NCBI GenBank assembly: GCA_044226395.1
Contig: JBGAHD010000002.1
Span: forward strand, 1 to 64,000
Direction of reading: 5' to 3'
DNA length: 64,000 nt
DNA from: JBGAHD01 sp044226395
GTDB taxonomy: Bacteria > Pseudomonadota > Gammaproteobacteria > Xanthomonadales > Ahniellaceae
The position numbers and the translations under genes are program-made. Every line of letters begins with the position of its first letter. Position 1 is the first letter of the stretch. This document shows positions 51,976 to 59,698 of the stretch, in pieces. Under the pieces are notes generated by a model that was not told the DNA's origin, did not search any database, and saw only the letters and a list, made by a program, of their open reading frames with translations.

Positions 51976-52061
51976 GGGGCGGGCACGGGAACGTCATGGC
52001 GGCGCAGTCTAGCAGCGCCCGCGCGGCGCCGCCCTAGATGCCGCCTGCACATCCGGGCGCC

Positions 52062-52067
52062 TATAGT
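52062..52067 (+). promoter_or_regulatory. -10 element of the DUF4345 gene
   Basis: TATAGT, 22 bases before the ATG at 52090. No good -35 match. Confidence 0.4.
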
Positions 52068-52089
52068 GCGGTTTCGCCAGGAGAACCTC

Positions 52090-52482
52090 ATGCCAATCGT
52101 CACCGTGATCGTCCTGTGGCTGTCGGGCCTGCAATTGGTGGGGTTCGGCGTGGCCTTTCTGATCGACCCGCTCAAGACCCTGGGGTCGACCGGCATCCAG
52201 CTCGAGGGCGCGCTGGCCGCGACGGAATTGCGCGCGTTCTACGGCGGACTGGAAGTGGCCGTGGGCCTGTTGCTGATCGCCTGGACGATCAATCCCGCGC
52301 GACGCACGGAAGCGCTGTGGCTCAATCTCGCGATCTTCGGCGGCATCGGCGTCACGCGCGTGGTGGCGATGTTGCTGTCGGGCGCGGACACGACCTTCCT
52401 GCGTTTCGCGGCGACGGTGGAACTGGTCACGGCGATCGCGACCGCGGCGTGCCTGTGGGCGCGGCTGCGCGCCAAGGCTTGA
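52090..52482 (+). CDS. DUF4345 integral membrane protein
   Basis: 130 residues with four membrane segments (VIVLWLSGLQLVGFGVAFLI, GLEVAVGLLLIAW, LWLNLAIFGGIGVTRVVAML, ATVELVTAIATAACLW). TELRAFYGGLEVAVGLLL and GGIGVTRV are DUF4345 features; a paralogue lies at 38560. AGGAGA lies six bases before the ATG, so the long upstream open frame (antisense to rsgA and the QEGLA gene) is rejected. Function unknown. Confidence 0.88.
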   Translation: MPIVTVIVLWLSGLQLVGFGVAFLIDPLKTLGSTGIQLEGALAATELRAFYGGLEVAVGLLLIAWTINPARRTEALWLNLAIFGGIGVTRVVAMLLSGADTTFLRFAATVELVTAIATAACLWARLRAKA

Positions 52483-52515
52483 AGCATCGCGCGCGAACGA
52501 ACGCCTGAAATGACA

Positions 52516-52541
52516 ACGGCGGAGCGCGAACGCTCCGCCGT
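52516..52541. terminator. Bidirectional terminator hairpin
   Basis: Perfect 11-base-pair stem ACGGCGGAGCG (52516-52526) / CGCTCCGCCGT (52531-52541), loop CGAA, between convergent DUF4345 and efflux-adaptor genes. The minus-strand side is followed by TGTCATTTC, only mildly T-rich. Confidence 0.6.
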
Positions 52542-52565
52542 CGAGGGGGGTTTACTTCGAATGAC

Positions 52566-53666
52566 TTACAGCGACGCGGTGGCGTTGGCCGCGGCGCCCG
52601 CGTTGACCACGGCGATGCGATCACCGTCCTTCAAGCCCTGCTGACCCACGGTCACGACCTGACTACCGGAATCGACACCGGCCAGCACTTGCACGTGCTC
52701 GCCCGATTCCAGACCCAGTCGCACTTCGCGGCGCGCGACCTTGTCGCCTTGCACCACGAACACGTGCGTCATGCCGGCATCGCTGACCACGGCGTGCTTG
52801 GGCATCAGCACGGCGTCGTCGATGTGGTCATAGGTCACGGCCAAGCGCACGAACAGGCCCGGACGCAACACGCCTTCGGCATTGTCCATGCTCACGGTCG
52901 CCGCGACGGTGCCGGTGGCGCGGTCGACCACGGGGCTGACGCGCTCGATCGTGGCGGTGAACTCGCGACCGGCCAGGGCATCGGCGCTGAAGCGCACCGG
53001 CTGACCCGGTTGAATCAGGCGCGCGGCGCGCTCGGGCACATCGAAACGCGCGCGCAGCGCGGTGAAATCGGCGATCTCGAAGGCCACGGCATTGGTTTCC
53101 AGCCACTGACCCTGCTTGATCTGACGACGCGTGATCACGCCCGCGTACGGCGCGCGGATCACGGCCTTGGTGACCGACAGGCGCGACAGATTGGCCGCGG
53201 CCACCTGCGTTTCGCGATCGAAGCGCGCGCGATCGTACGCGTCGCGGCTGATCATGTGACGCGCGATCAGGGATTCGTTGCGGCGCGTGTCGTTGTCCAT
53301 GCGCGCGACGAGGCTCTGGTCCTGCTTCCACTGCAATTCGGCGCGGCTGGCGTCGATGCGCGCGAGCACTTGGCCCGCGGCGACGTGATCGCCTTCCTCG
53401 ACCAGGATCTGGATGATCTCGCCCGGCACTTCGGCGACGATCTTGGCTTCGCGCAGGGCCTCGATATTGGCCGTGCTGGCGTACTGCGGGTCGAGCGTGC
53501 CGGTCTTGACCGCGCCCACTTCCACGGGCACGGCGGGCGTCTCGTCGGCCTTGGCCTGCGCGCTCTTGGCGTCGGCGGAGGCGGCCTCGGCGCCGCAACC
53601 GGCGGTCACGGCGATCGCCGACGCCATCGCGGCGGCGAACGCGGCACGGATAAAGATCTGGCGCAT
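52566..53666 (-). CDS. RND-type periplasmic adaptor lipoprotein without adjacent permease
   Basis: 366 residues. Lipoprotein signal with lipobox ending at Cys24 (IAVTAGCGAE). Then the membrane-fusion layout: barrel-sandwich halves (AEVPGEIIQILVEEGDHVAA, VIRAPYAGVITRRQIKQGQW), a short helical hairpin (LVARMDNDTRRNESLIARHM), a beta-barrel (PGQPVRFSADALAGREFTAT) and a membrane-proximal domain (AVVSDAGMTHVFVVQGDKVA). MexH/AcrA-like. Unusually, no RND permease or outer-membrane channel follows: the next gene is convergent. It starts 2 bases after a 46-residue ORF with which it shares the promoter. Confidence 0.9.
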   Translation of the reverse strand: MRQIFIRAAFAAAMASAIAVTAGCGAEAASADAKSAQAKADETPAVPVEVGAVKTGTLDPQYASTANIEALREAKIVAEVPGEIIQILVEEGDHVAAGQVLARIDASRAELQWKQDQSLVARMDNDTRRNESLIARHMISRDAYDRARFDRETQVAAANLSRLSVTKAVIRAPYAGVITRRQIKQGQWLETNAVAFEIADFTALRARFDVPERAARLIQPGQPVRFSADALAGREFTATIERVSPVVDRATGTVAATVSMDNAEGVLRPGLFVRLAVTYDHIDDAVLMPKHAVVSDAGMTHVFVVQGDKVARREVRLGLESGEHVQVLAGVDSGSQVVTVGQQGLKDGDRIAVVNAGAAANATASL

Positions 53667-53668
53667 GT

Positions 53669-53809
53669 TCAGGCTGCCTTGCGGATTTCCGACTCGTGCG
53701 TGTCGTTCGCGGCCTGCTGCGGGGCCTGGTCCTCGGTCTCGACTTGGTGCCAGGCAGCGGCCAGCACGTCGTAAAGGGCTGAATAGATTGCTTTTTCCAT
53801 GGCATTCAT
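53669..53809 (-). CDS. Small ORF (46 residues) upstream of the efflux adaptor
   Basis: An ATG frame with a near-consensus ribosome site (AAGGAGAAA, 5 bases from the ATG). Product begins MNAMEKAIYSALYDVLAAAW and continues with an acidic/Gln-rich end (HESEIRKAA). It could form an N-terminal amphipathic helix. Its TGA is separated from the adaptor ATG by 2 bases, so translation is probably coupled. No family is recognised. It could be a regulatory leader peptide or a small functional protein. Confidence 0.6.
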   Translation of the reverse strand: MNAMEKAIYSALYDVLAAAWHQVETEDQAPQQAANDTHESEIRKAA

Positions 53810-53821
53810 GGCTTTCTCCTT

Positions 53822-53847
53822 TGGTGTTGTAGGTCACTATAACACCA
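53822..53847 (-). promoter_or_regulatory. Operator-like inverted repeat over the -10 of the small ORF/adaptor operon
   Basis: TGGTGTT (53822-53828) and AACACCA (53841-53847) form a perfect seven-base inverted repeat with a 12-base spacer. On the minus strand the -10 element TATAGT (53836-53841) lies within it, and the gene starts 27 bases later. A repressor bound here would block the promoter. No regulator gene is adjacent. Confidence 0.55.
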
Positions 53848-53958
53848 GCTCAGATTCGGTCGATGTGCCGGAAGTCCGGGGTGTCTTCAGTCACGGCCGA
53901 CATCGATCGGGGTTTTCGGCGTGCATAGCCTGGACCACGCGGTCTCGTTGCTCGCGTG

Positions 53959-53981
53959 CCGTTAGATGCAGTGACTAACGG
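53959..53981. promoter_or_regulatory. Second inverted repeat upstream of alaA
   Basis: CCGTTAG (53959-53965) and CTAACGG (53975-53981), perfect, nine-base spacer. It lies about 110 bases before the alaA -10-like element and 150 bases before the small ORF. Candidate binding site for an unknown factor. Confidence 0.4.
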
Positions 53982-54121
53982 AAGGGTTACATCGCCGTGC
54001 GACATCGCCCTGGCGGACCCGCGTCGCGCTCATGACGTTTCGCGGGCAAAGGCGCGCGGTTGGTGCGTGGGCCGCGCGATCGGCTAGCATCGACCCATTA
54101 GTCCGGCGACAGTTCCCGACC

Positions 54122-55369
54122 ATGGCCACGCGAAACATCACCGCCAGCCCGCGCTTGAATGACGTGCGTTACGAGATCCGCGGCGAATTGGCGCATCACG
54201 CGCGCGAATTGGAAGCGCAAGGTCACACCATCATTCGCCTGAACATCGGCAATCCTGGCGCCTTCGGCTTCGCCACGCCCGCGCATCTGCGCGAGGCGAT
54301 CGCCGCCAATCTGTCGCGCAGCGAACCATATTGCCAAGAGCAAGGTTTGCTCGAAGCGCGCGCCGCGATCGTGGCGCAACAGCGTGGCCGCGGCGCGCCG
54401 AATGTTTCGGTGGAATCGACCTTCGTCGGTAACGGCGTGAGCGAATTGATCGACATCTCGCTGCGCGGCCTGCTGGCGCCGGGTGATGAAGTGCTGGTGC
54501 CCTCGCCCGATTATCCGCTGTGGACCGCGAGCGTGATCTTGAACGGCGGTCGCGCCGTGCACTATCCGTGTCACGCGCATAGCGCCTTCCTGCCCGATCC
54601 CGACGAGGTCGAGGCCCTGATCACGCCGCGCACGCGCGCCCTGGTGGTGATCAATCCGAACAATCCCACGGGCGCGGTGTATCCGCGCGCCCTGCTCGCG
54701 CGCTTGGCCGAAATCGCCGCGCGTCATCGCCTGGTGCTGATGGTCGACGAGATCTACGACCACATGCTGTACGAGGGCGCCGAGTTCGTGCCCATGGCGT
54801 CGCTCGGCGCGGACACGCTGTGTCTGTCGTTCGGGGGACTTTCAAAGATTCATCGCGCCTGCGGCTATCGCGTGGGCTGGTTGAGCGTCAGTGGCGCGGT
54901 CGAGACGGCCGGGTCGTATCTGCACGCGCTGACTTTGTTGTCGGCCCTGCGCCTGTGCAGCAACGTCACCGCGCAATGGGCCATCGTGCCGGCGCTGACC
55001 GGACCCGACACGCTGACGCCGCTGTTGCAGCCGGGCGGCCGCTTGTTCGAAACGCGCCGCGCCGTGATCGACGTGGTCAAGCAAAGTCGCTATCTGTCGC
55101 TGGCCACGCCGATGGGCGCGATGTACGCCTTCCCCGGCGTCAACACCGAGCGCGTGCCCGAGTTCGACGATCATCGCTTCGCGTTGGATCTGCTCGATCA
55201 CGAGCACGTGCTGCTGGTGCCGGGCTCGAGCTTCAACGTGCCGTATCGCAATCACTTCCGCACGACTTTGTTGCCGGAACCGGCGTTGACGCGCGAAGTG
55301 TTCCAGCGCGTCGACCGCGCGCTCGCGCGCTGGGCCGAGCGCGGCGATCCCCATCGGCATGTGGCTTAG
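54122..55369 (+). CDS. alaA: Alanine transaminase, AlaA type
   Basis: Makes alanine from pyruvate and glutamate. 415 residues, class I aminotransferase: NDVRYEIRGELAHHARELEA, IIRLNIGNPGAFGFATPAHL, FVGNGVSELIDISLRGLL, LVPSPDYPLWTASVILNGGR, VVINPNNPTGAVYPR, MVDEIYDHMLYEGAEFVPMA, PLP Lys in SFGGLSKIHRACGYRVGW, ALRLCSNVTAQWAI and a C-terminal HFRTTLLPEP. Closely follows E. coli AlaA by eye. The SGNH gene overlaps its end by 11 bases. Confidence 0.92.
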   Translation: MATRNITASPRLNDVRYEIRGELAHHARELEAQGHTIIRLNIGNPGAFGFATPAHLREAIAANLSRSEPYCQEQGLLEARAAIVAQQRGRGAPNVSVESTFVGNGVSELIDISLRGLLAPGDEVLVPSPDYPLWTASVILNGGRAVHYPCHAHSAFLPDPDEVEALITPRTRALVVINPNNPTGAVYPRALLARLAEIAARHRLVLMVDEIYDHMLYEGAEFVPMASLGADTLCLSFGGLSKIHRACGYRVGWLSVSGAVETAGSYLHALTLLSALRLCSNVTAQWAIVPALTGPDTLTPLLQPGGRLFETRRAVIDVVKQSRYLSLATPMGAMYAFPGVNTERVPEFDDHRFALDLLDHEHVLLVPGSSFNVPYRNHFRTTLLPEPALTREVFQRVDRALARWAERGDPHRHVA

Positions 55370-56033
55370 GCTGACGCTCGCGGCGATGGTCTCGATCGCC
55401 ACGCGGGCGCATGCCGAGGACGGCCCCGCGCGCTATCTGGCGCTGGGTGATTCCTACACCATCGGCGAGTCGGTGCCGGCCTCGGAACGATGGCCCGTGC
55501 AATTGACGCGGCTGCTGCGCGCCGATGGTCTCGCCATCGACGAACCGCAGATCATCGCGCGCACCGGCTGGACCACGGACGAGTTGAACGTCGCCATCGA
55601 CGACGCCGCGCCGCGCGGGCCCTATGCCCTGGTGACGCTGCTGATCGGCGTCAACAATCAGTATCGCGGTCGCGATGCCGAGGAATATCGCCAGCAATTC
55701 GTGGCCTTGTTGCGTCGCGCGATCGGCTTCGCGGGCGAGCGCCCCGAGCGCGTGATCGTGGTGTCGATTCCCGATTGGGGCGTGACGCCTTTCGCGGCGA
55801 AGAGCGGCCGCGACGTGACGGTGATCGCGCGCGAGCTCGACACCTTCAACCGCATCAATCGCGAGGAAGCGACGCGCGCGGGCGCGGCCTGGGTCGACGT
55901 GACGGCGATCTCGCGGCGACCGGGTCACGAGCCGGCGTATCTCGCCGATGACGGCCTGCATCCTTCGGGTCGGCAATACGCGCTGTGGGCGCAGGCCGTG
56001 GCCCCGGTGGCGCGCGAGCGTCTGTCGCGCTAG
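55359..56033 (+). CDS. Secreted SGNH/GDSL-family esterase
   Basis: 224 residues. Signal peptide (LRLTLAAMVSIATRAHA), then the nucleophile block YLALGDSYTIGESV, TGWTTDELN, LLIGVNNQYRG (block III Asn) and DDGLHPSGRQY with the catalytic Asp-His. Substrate unknown. Its ATG lies inside the end of alaA, so it is probably translated from the same mRNA. Confidence 0.9.
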   Translation: MWLRLTLAAMVSIATRAHAEDGPARYLALGDSYTIGESVPASERWPVQLTRLLRADGLAIDEPQIIARTGWTTDELNVAIDDAAPRGPYALVTLLIGVNNQYRGRDAEEYRQQFVALLRRAIGFAGERPERVIVVSIPDWGVTPFAAKSGRDVTVIARELDTFNRINREEATRAGAAWVDVTAISRRPGHEPAYLADDGLHPSGRQYALWAQAVAPVARERLSR

Positions 56034-56039
56034 TCGCGC

Positions 56040-56063
56040 GGCGCGCGGTGTTCGCCGCGCGCC
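56040..56063. terminator. Bidirectional terminator hairpin
   Basis: Nine-base-pair GC stem GGCGCGCGG (56040-56048) / CCGCGCGCC (56055-56063), six-base loop, in the 39-base gap between convergent genes. No T-run. Confidence 0.45.
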
Positions 56064-56072
56064 ATCACCTCA

Positions 56073-58115
56073 TCAATCATCGATGACGCGAATGCGGATC
56101 GTGGCCGTGGCCTCGTTGCCGTGGCTGTCGCGGATCGTGTAGGTGAAATGCTCCTGACCCCACCAGCGCCAGGTCGGGATGTACAGAATGTTCACGCCAC
56201 CATTGATGCGCACCGTGCCATTGGTGGGCGTGCTCACCGCGACGATCTGAATCGGATCGCCGTCGGGATCGGAGTCGTTCACCATCGGCTCGAGAATGAT
56301 GTAGTCGTTGTAGATCATCTCGTAGCTGTCATCGAGCGCGACCGGCGGGCGATTGGCCGGCGGCGGCGGCGCGGATACCGTGACCGTCACCGTCGCCTGG
56401 GCCGTGCCGCCACGACCATCGCTGATCGAATAGGTGAAGCTGTCGGTGCCGACAAAGCCCGCGCGCGGCGTGTAATTGACCGCGGTTCCAGCGATGCTCG
56501 CCGTGCCATTGGCCGGCGTGCCCACGGTGGTGATGGTCAGCGCGTCGCCATCGGGATCGGAATCATTGGCCAGCACCGCCACCGGCGTGGCCGCGGCATC
56601 GCGCGCCAGAGTCAGGGTGTCGTTGACCGCGATCGGCCCGCGATTCAAGAACTCGCGCGGACCCAGCGTGGTTTCCTGACGCGTGCGCGCGAAGCGATAC
56701 ACATCGACCGTGCGCTTGTGCTCGGCGGGGTTGCGCAGCGCGCGTTCGATCCACGGCGCCGGCGCGGCCACGGGCTCGCGCACCCATTCGATCGTGGGCT
56801 CGGGCGTGGCGACGGGCTCGGGCGTGGTGGTCGTGGTCTCGACCGTGAGGAAGCTCACGTCGACACGACGATTCTTGCGCCGATTGGACTCGGAATCGTT
56901 GGGGAATTTCGGACCGATCTCGCCCTCGCCAGACACGTCGAGCTCGGCGACATCGATACCGGCCTTCTCGAACAGATCGCGCACGGCTTGCGCGCGACGC
57001 TCGGACAATTTCTGGTTGTAGGCCTCGCTGCCGAGATCGCAGGTATGACCGATCACCGACACGCGACTGACGCGACGATCGCTCTTGATCGTGGCGATCA
57101 ACTGCTCAAGTTCGGCGCGCGCCTCGGGGCTGAGCTCGGCGCGATCGAGCGCGAACATGGCGTCGGTCTCGATGCGCGCTTCGTTGCGCATGACCACGGG
57201 CTCGGCGGGCGTTGGCGCCGGCGCTTCGCGCGTGACCTGTACCGCGCGCGTCATCTGCGTGGGTCGGAAGCTCTCGCCGATTTCGTAGCGCCACAGCAAC
57301 CAGGCGCGCGTGTCGGAGTCATCGTTGGCGCCATCCTGACCGTCGCGCTCGTAGTGCTCGAGTTCGACGCTCAAGCTGTGACCGCTGTTGCGGAAGTATT
57401 TGTCGAGACCCAGCGAAGCGGTGAGCTGCGTGCTGTCGAAATCACCGCGCTCGTAGTCGAGGCCGCCACGCAGTCGCGTCAAGGCAGGCTCGAAAAACCG
57501 ACCAGCGCGCGCGCCGACGCCCCAGTCATACGGATGCTCGAACCAATCGGTGATCGTGGTGACGGTTTGTTCCTGTCGATACGGCCGACCGTTGTCGGTG
57601 CCGGTGAGCACCGAGGTCTCGCTGCTGCTGAAGGTATCGGCCAGGCGCTTGCCGGTAAGCGCGGCGCTGACATAGGTGTCGAGCTGCCAGCGTTCGCGTT
57701 CGAAGCCGATGCCGAGCGTGGCCTTGCGATCGTCGAACACGTTCTGGTCGATGGCGGCGAAGGCCTTGGCCACGGTCACCGAGTCGGGACGATCGATGCT
57801 GTCCTGACGCGTTTTACCGCCCCACAGCCAGTGGTAGTCGAGCTTGACGCCGCCGGCGCCGCCCTGACCGAGCCAGCCTTCGGCCAGCCACGCGGAATCG
57901 CCGTCATTGCCGAACACGCGCAGCAATTCGCCGAGGATGTTGGCGTCGTCATCGATGCCCAGCGACAAGCGCGTGTCGGTGCCGACATAGCTCAAGGGCA
58001 CGGTCGCGCGCGGCGTGGTTTCGGGACCGCCGACGGGCTCGGACGAAGCCTGGGCGTGGGCGGTGGCGAACGGCAGGGCGGCGACGATCGCGGCCGTCAA
58101 AACGGACTTGCGCAT
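56073..58115 (-). CDS. Outer-membrane protein: barrel, OmpA domain and two C-terminal Ig-like domains
   Basis: 680 residues. Signal peptide (SVLTAAIVAALPFATAHAQA). Residues 40-290 look like a beta-barrel (alternating aromatic strands, LDYHWLWGGK, YDWGVGARAGRFFEP). Residues 315-425 are an OmpA peptidoglycan-binding domain (VSVIGHTCDLGSEAYNQKLS, ERRAQAVRDLF, SNRRKNRRVDV). A Thr/Pro linker follows. Two cadherin/VCBS-like domains (about 493-582 and 588-678) then repeat NDSDPDGDAL-type motifs and TPxNGT. OmpA domains usually end a protein; here they are internal. AGGA lies six bases before the ATG at 58115. Confidence 0.85.
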   Translation of the reverse strand: MRKSVLTAAIVAALPFATAHAQASSEPVGGPETTPRATVPLSYVGTDTRLSLGIDDDANILGELLRVFGNDGDSAWLAEGWLGQGGAGGVKLDYHWLWGGKTRQDSIDRPDSVTVAKAFAAIDQNVFDDRKATLGIGFERERWQLDTYVSAALTGKRLADTFSSSETSVLTGTDNGRPYRQEQTVTTITDWFEHPYDWGVGARAGRFFEPALTRLRGGLDYERGDFDSTQLTASLGLDKYFRNSGHSLSVELEHYERDGQDGANDDSDTRAWLLWRYEIGESFRPTQMTRAVQVTREAPAPTPAEPVVMRNEARIETDAMFALDRAELSPEARAELEQLIATIKSDRRVSRVSVIGHTCDLGSEAYNQKLSERRAQAVRDLFEKAGIDVAELDVSGEGEIGPKFPNDSESNRRKNRRVDVSFLTVETTTTTPEPVATPEPTIEWVREPVAAPAPWIERALRNPAEHKRTVDVYRFARTRQETTLGPREFLNRGPIAVNDTLTLARDAAATPVAVLANDSDPDGDALTITTVGTPANGTASIAGTAVNYTPRAGFVGTDSFTYSISDGRGGTAQATVTVTVSAPPPPANRPPVALDDSYEMIYNDYIILEPMVNDSDPDGDPIQIVAVSTPTNGTVRINGGVNILYIPTWRWWGQEHFTYTIRDSHGNEATATIRIRVIDD

Positions 58116-58260
58116 GGGAAATCCTGCATGCTGCATGGCAACAACCGGGTAGAGTAGCCGGCCGGACGCGTGCGCGGAAGCGCCGCCGCGCGTTTTTCCC
58201 GAAAACCCATGGCCAAAAAACCGACCCGCGCGCTTGATGAGCCGTGCACCCGCCATCACC

Positions 58261-58278
58261 TAAACTCGCGGTTTTCCC
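58261..58278 (+). promoter_or_regulatory. -10 and initial transcribed element of the Grx-fusion gene
   Basis: TAAACT (58261-58266) followed by CGCGGTTTTCCC, 27 bases before the ATG. Matches 17 of 18 bases of the element before ltaE at 48484-48501. Confidence 0.4.
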
Positions 58279-58293
58279 AGCGACGGAACTGTC

Positions 58294-59217
58294 ATGACCC
58301 TCGATCCCGCCCTGCATGCCCGCATCGACGCCCTGGTGCGCGGTCACCCTGTCGTGCTGTTCATGAAGGGCACGCGACACGCGCCGCGGTGCGGCTTCTC
58401 GGCGGCGGCGGCCGGCGCGCTCAACAGCCTGCTCGACGATTACGTCAGCGTCGATGTGCTGGCCGACGACGAGATCCGTAACGGCATCAAGCTCTACGGC
58501 AATTGGCCGACGATTCCGCAGCTCTACATCGGCGGCGAACTGGTCGGTGGCAGCGACATCATCCAGGCCATGCTCAACTCCGGCGAGCTGCATCAGGCGC
58601 TGGGCGTGACCGCGCCCGATCGCACACCACCGCAGATCCGCATCACCGATCGCGCGGCCGAGGCGATTCGCGATGGCATGGGCGAGGCCGGCGACGACGC
58701 GCTGCATCTGTCGATCGACGAACGCTTTCGCGCACAGTTTCTCCTCAAGCCCGCCGAAGGCCATGAGATCACCGCCGAATCCAACGGCATCGTGGTGCAC
58801 ATGGATCTGGCCAGCGCGCAGCGCGCGCGCGGTCTGGAAATCGATTGGGTCGAAACCATGCAAGGCGCGGGGCTGACCTTGCGCAATCCCAACGCGCCGC
58901 CGGCCGTGCGCCGCATGAGCGTGAGCGAACTGCGCGACGCGCTGGGCGCCGGCAAGGTGCGCGTGATCGACGTGCGTCCGGCGGCCGATCGCGCGCTCGC
59001 GCCATTCGCGCCGGCGCAGACGCTCGACGAAGACAGCGTCGCGCAATTGCAGGCCTTGCCCAAGGACACGCCGATGGCATTCCTGTGTCACCACGGCAAT
59101 TCCAGTCGCAGCGCGGCGGAACATTTCCGCGGCCTGGGCTTCACCGAGGTCTACAACGTCGAAGGCGGCATCGACGCGTGGTCGCTCGAGATCGATTCCC
59201 GTATTCCGCGTTACTGA
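58294..59217 (+). CDS. Monothiol glutaredoxin / degenerate A-type / rhodanese fusion
   Basis: 307 residues, three domains. Grx4-type glutaredoxin (1-105) with VLFMKGTRHAPRCGFS, active-site CGFS at 33-36, WPTIPQLYIGGELVGGSDI. Middle A-type (IscA/HesB-like) domain (112-203): IRITDRAAEAIRDGMGEAG, IDWVETMQGAGLTLRNPN. It lacks all three cysteines that bind Fe-S in A-type proteins: the C-terminal CGCG is replaced by APPAVRR. C-terminal rhodanese (205-305) with Cys265 in FLCHHGNSSRSAAEHFRG. Likely role in Fe-S delivery or sulfur handling in the cytoplasm. Known as a Grx4-family architecture in relatives. Confidence 0.92.
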   Translation: MTLDPALHARIDALVRGHPVVLFMKGTRHAPRCGFSAAAAGALNSLLDDYVSVDVLADDEIRNGIKLYGNWPTIPQLYIGGELVGGSDIIQAMLNSGELHQALGVTAPDRTPPQIRITDRAAEAIRDGMGEAGDDALHLSIDERFRAQFLLKPAEGHEITAESNGIVVHMDLASAQRARGLEIDWVETMQGAGLTLRNPNAPPAVRRMSVSELRDALGAGKVRVIDVRPAADRALAPFAPAQTLDEDSVAQLQALPKDTPMAFLCHHGNSSRSAAEHFRGLGFTEVYNVEGGIDAWSLEIDSRIPRY

Positions 59218-59250
59218 TGTTGGCTATTCGCGCGCATGTCGCGCGCGACC

Positions 59251-59289
59251 GTGACAGGCACGGGCAAAGGCACTAGATTTTGGCCCGTG
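59251..59289 (+). promoter_or_regulatory. Promoter with inverted repeat before the lipoprotein gene
   Basis: GTGACA (59251-59256), 17-base spacer, TAGATT (59274-59279). A perfect inverted repeat CACGGGC (59259-59265) / GCCCGTG (59283-59289) encloses the -10 box and is a plausible operator. Confidence 0.5.
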
Positions 59290-59346
59290 CACAGGGGCAC
59301 CGGTGAAAGCGCGCGGCCCGCCGCGCGCGACCGAGGAGGCGATCAC

Positions 59347-59667
59347 GTGAACACGGGCAAGAGGATCTTCCTGGCCATTGGCGCTTGCGTCCTGGCCGGT
59401 TGCGCCGGCACTTCGGCCGATCTGGCCGTGGATGCCTGCGTCAAGGAAATCAGTGGCAAGACCGGTGGCCGCGTCTACTCGCTCGATCACGACGAGATGC
59501 GCGCCAACTACAAGGCGCAGGACAATGGCATCGGCGAGATCGCCGCCACCATCACCTTCGATCAGGGCCTGCCCTCGCAAACCCAGCAAGCGTTCACCTG
59601 TCGCGTGCAGTTCGGCGCCGATGCCTCGCAGCCGCCGTCGGTGATCTTCCTGCAGTTCATGTGGTGA
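59347..59667 (+). CDS. Small lipoprotein of unknown function
   Basis: 106 residues. Lipobox in LAIGACVLAGCAGTS with the lipidated Cys at about residue 19. The mature part (VDACVKEISGKTGGRVYSLD, TFDQGLPSQTQQAFTCRVQF) has two Cys that may pair. GTG start with a strong GAGGAGG site six bases upstream. No family recognised. Convergent with amn, 31 bases apart. Confidence 0.85.
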   Translation: MNTGKRIFLAIGACVLAGCAGTSADLAVDACVKEISGKTGGRVYSLDHDEMRANYKAQDNGIGEIAATITFDQGLPSQTQQAFTCRVQFGADASQPPSVIFLQFMW

Positions 59668-59698
59668 AGCGCCCGCGCATCGCACGGGCGCCACGTGT

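Larger units (their letters stand above)
53810..54121. other. 312-base divergent intergenic region between the adaptor operon and alaA
   Basis: Holds the adaptor-operon promoter with its inverted repeat (53822-53847), a second perfect inverted repeat (53959-53981) and a -10-like TAGCAT (54085-54090) 31 bases before alaA. No coding frame or RNA gene is seen. Confidence 0.6.

Noticed and set aside
56121..58157. 678-residue open frame antisense to the OmpA/Ig-like gene
   Set aside because: Same kind of shadow; the opposite strand has a signal peptide, an OmpA domain and repeats.
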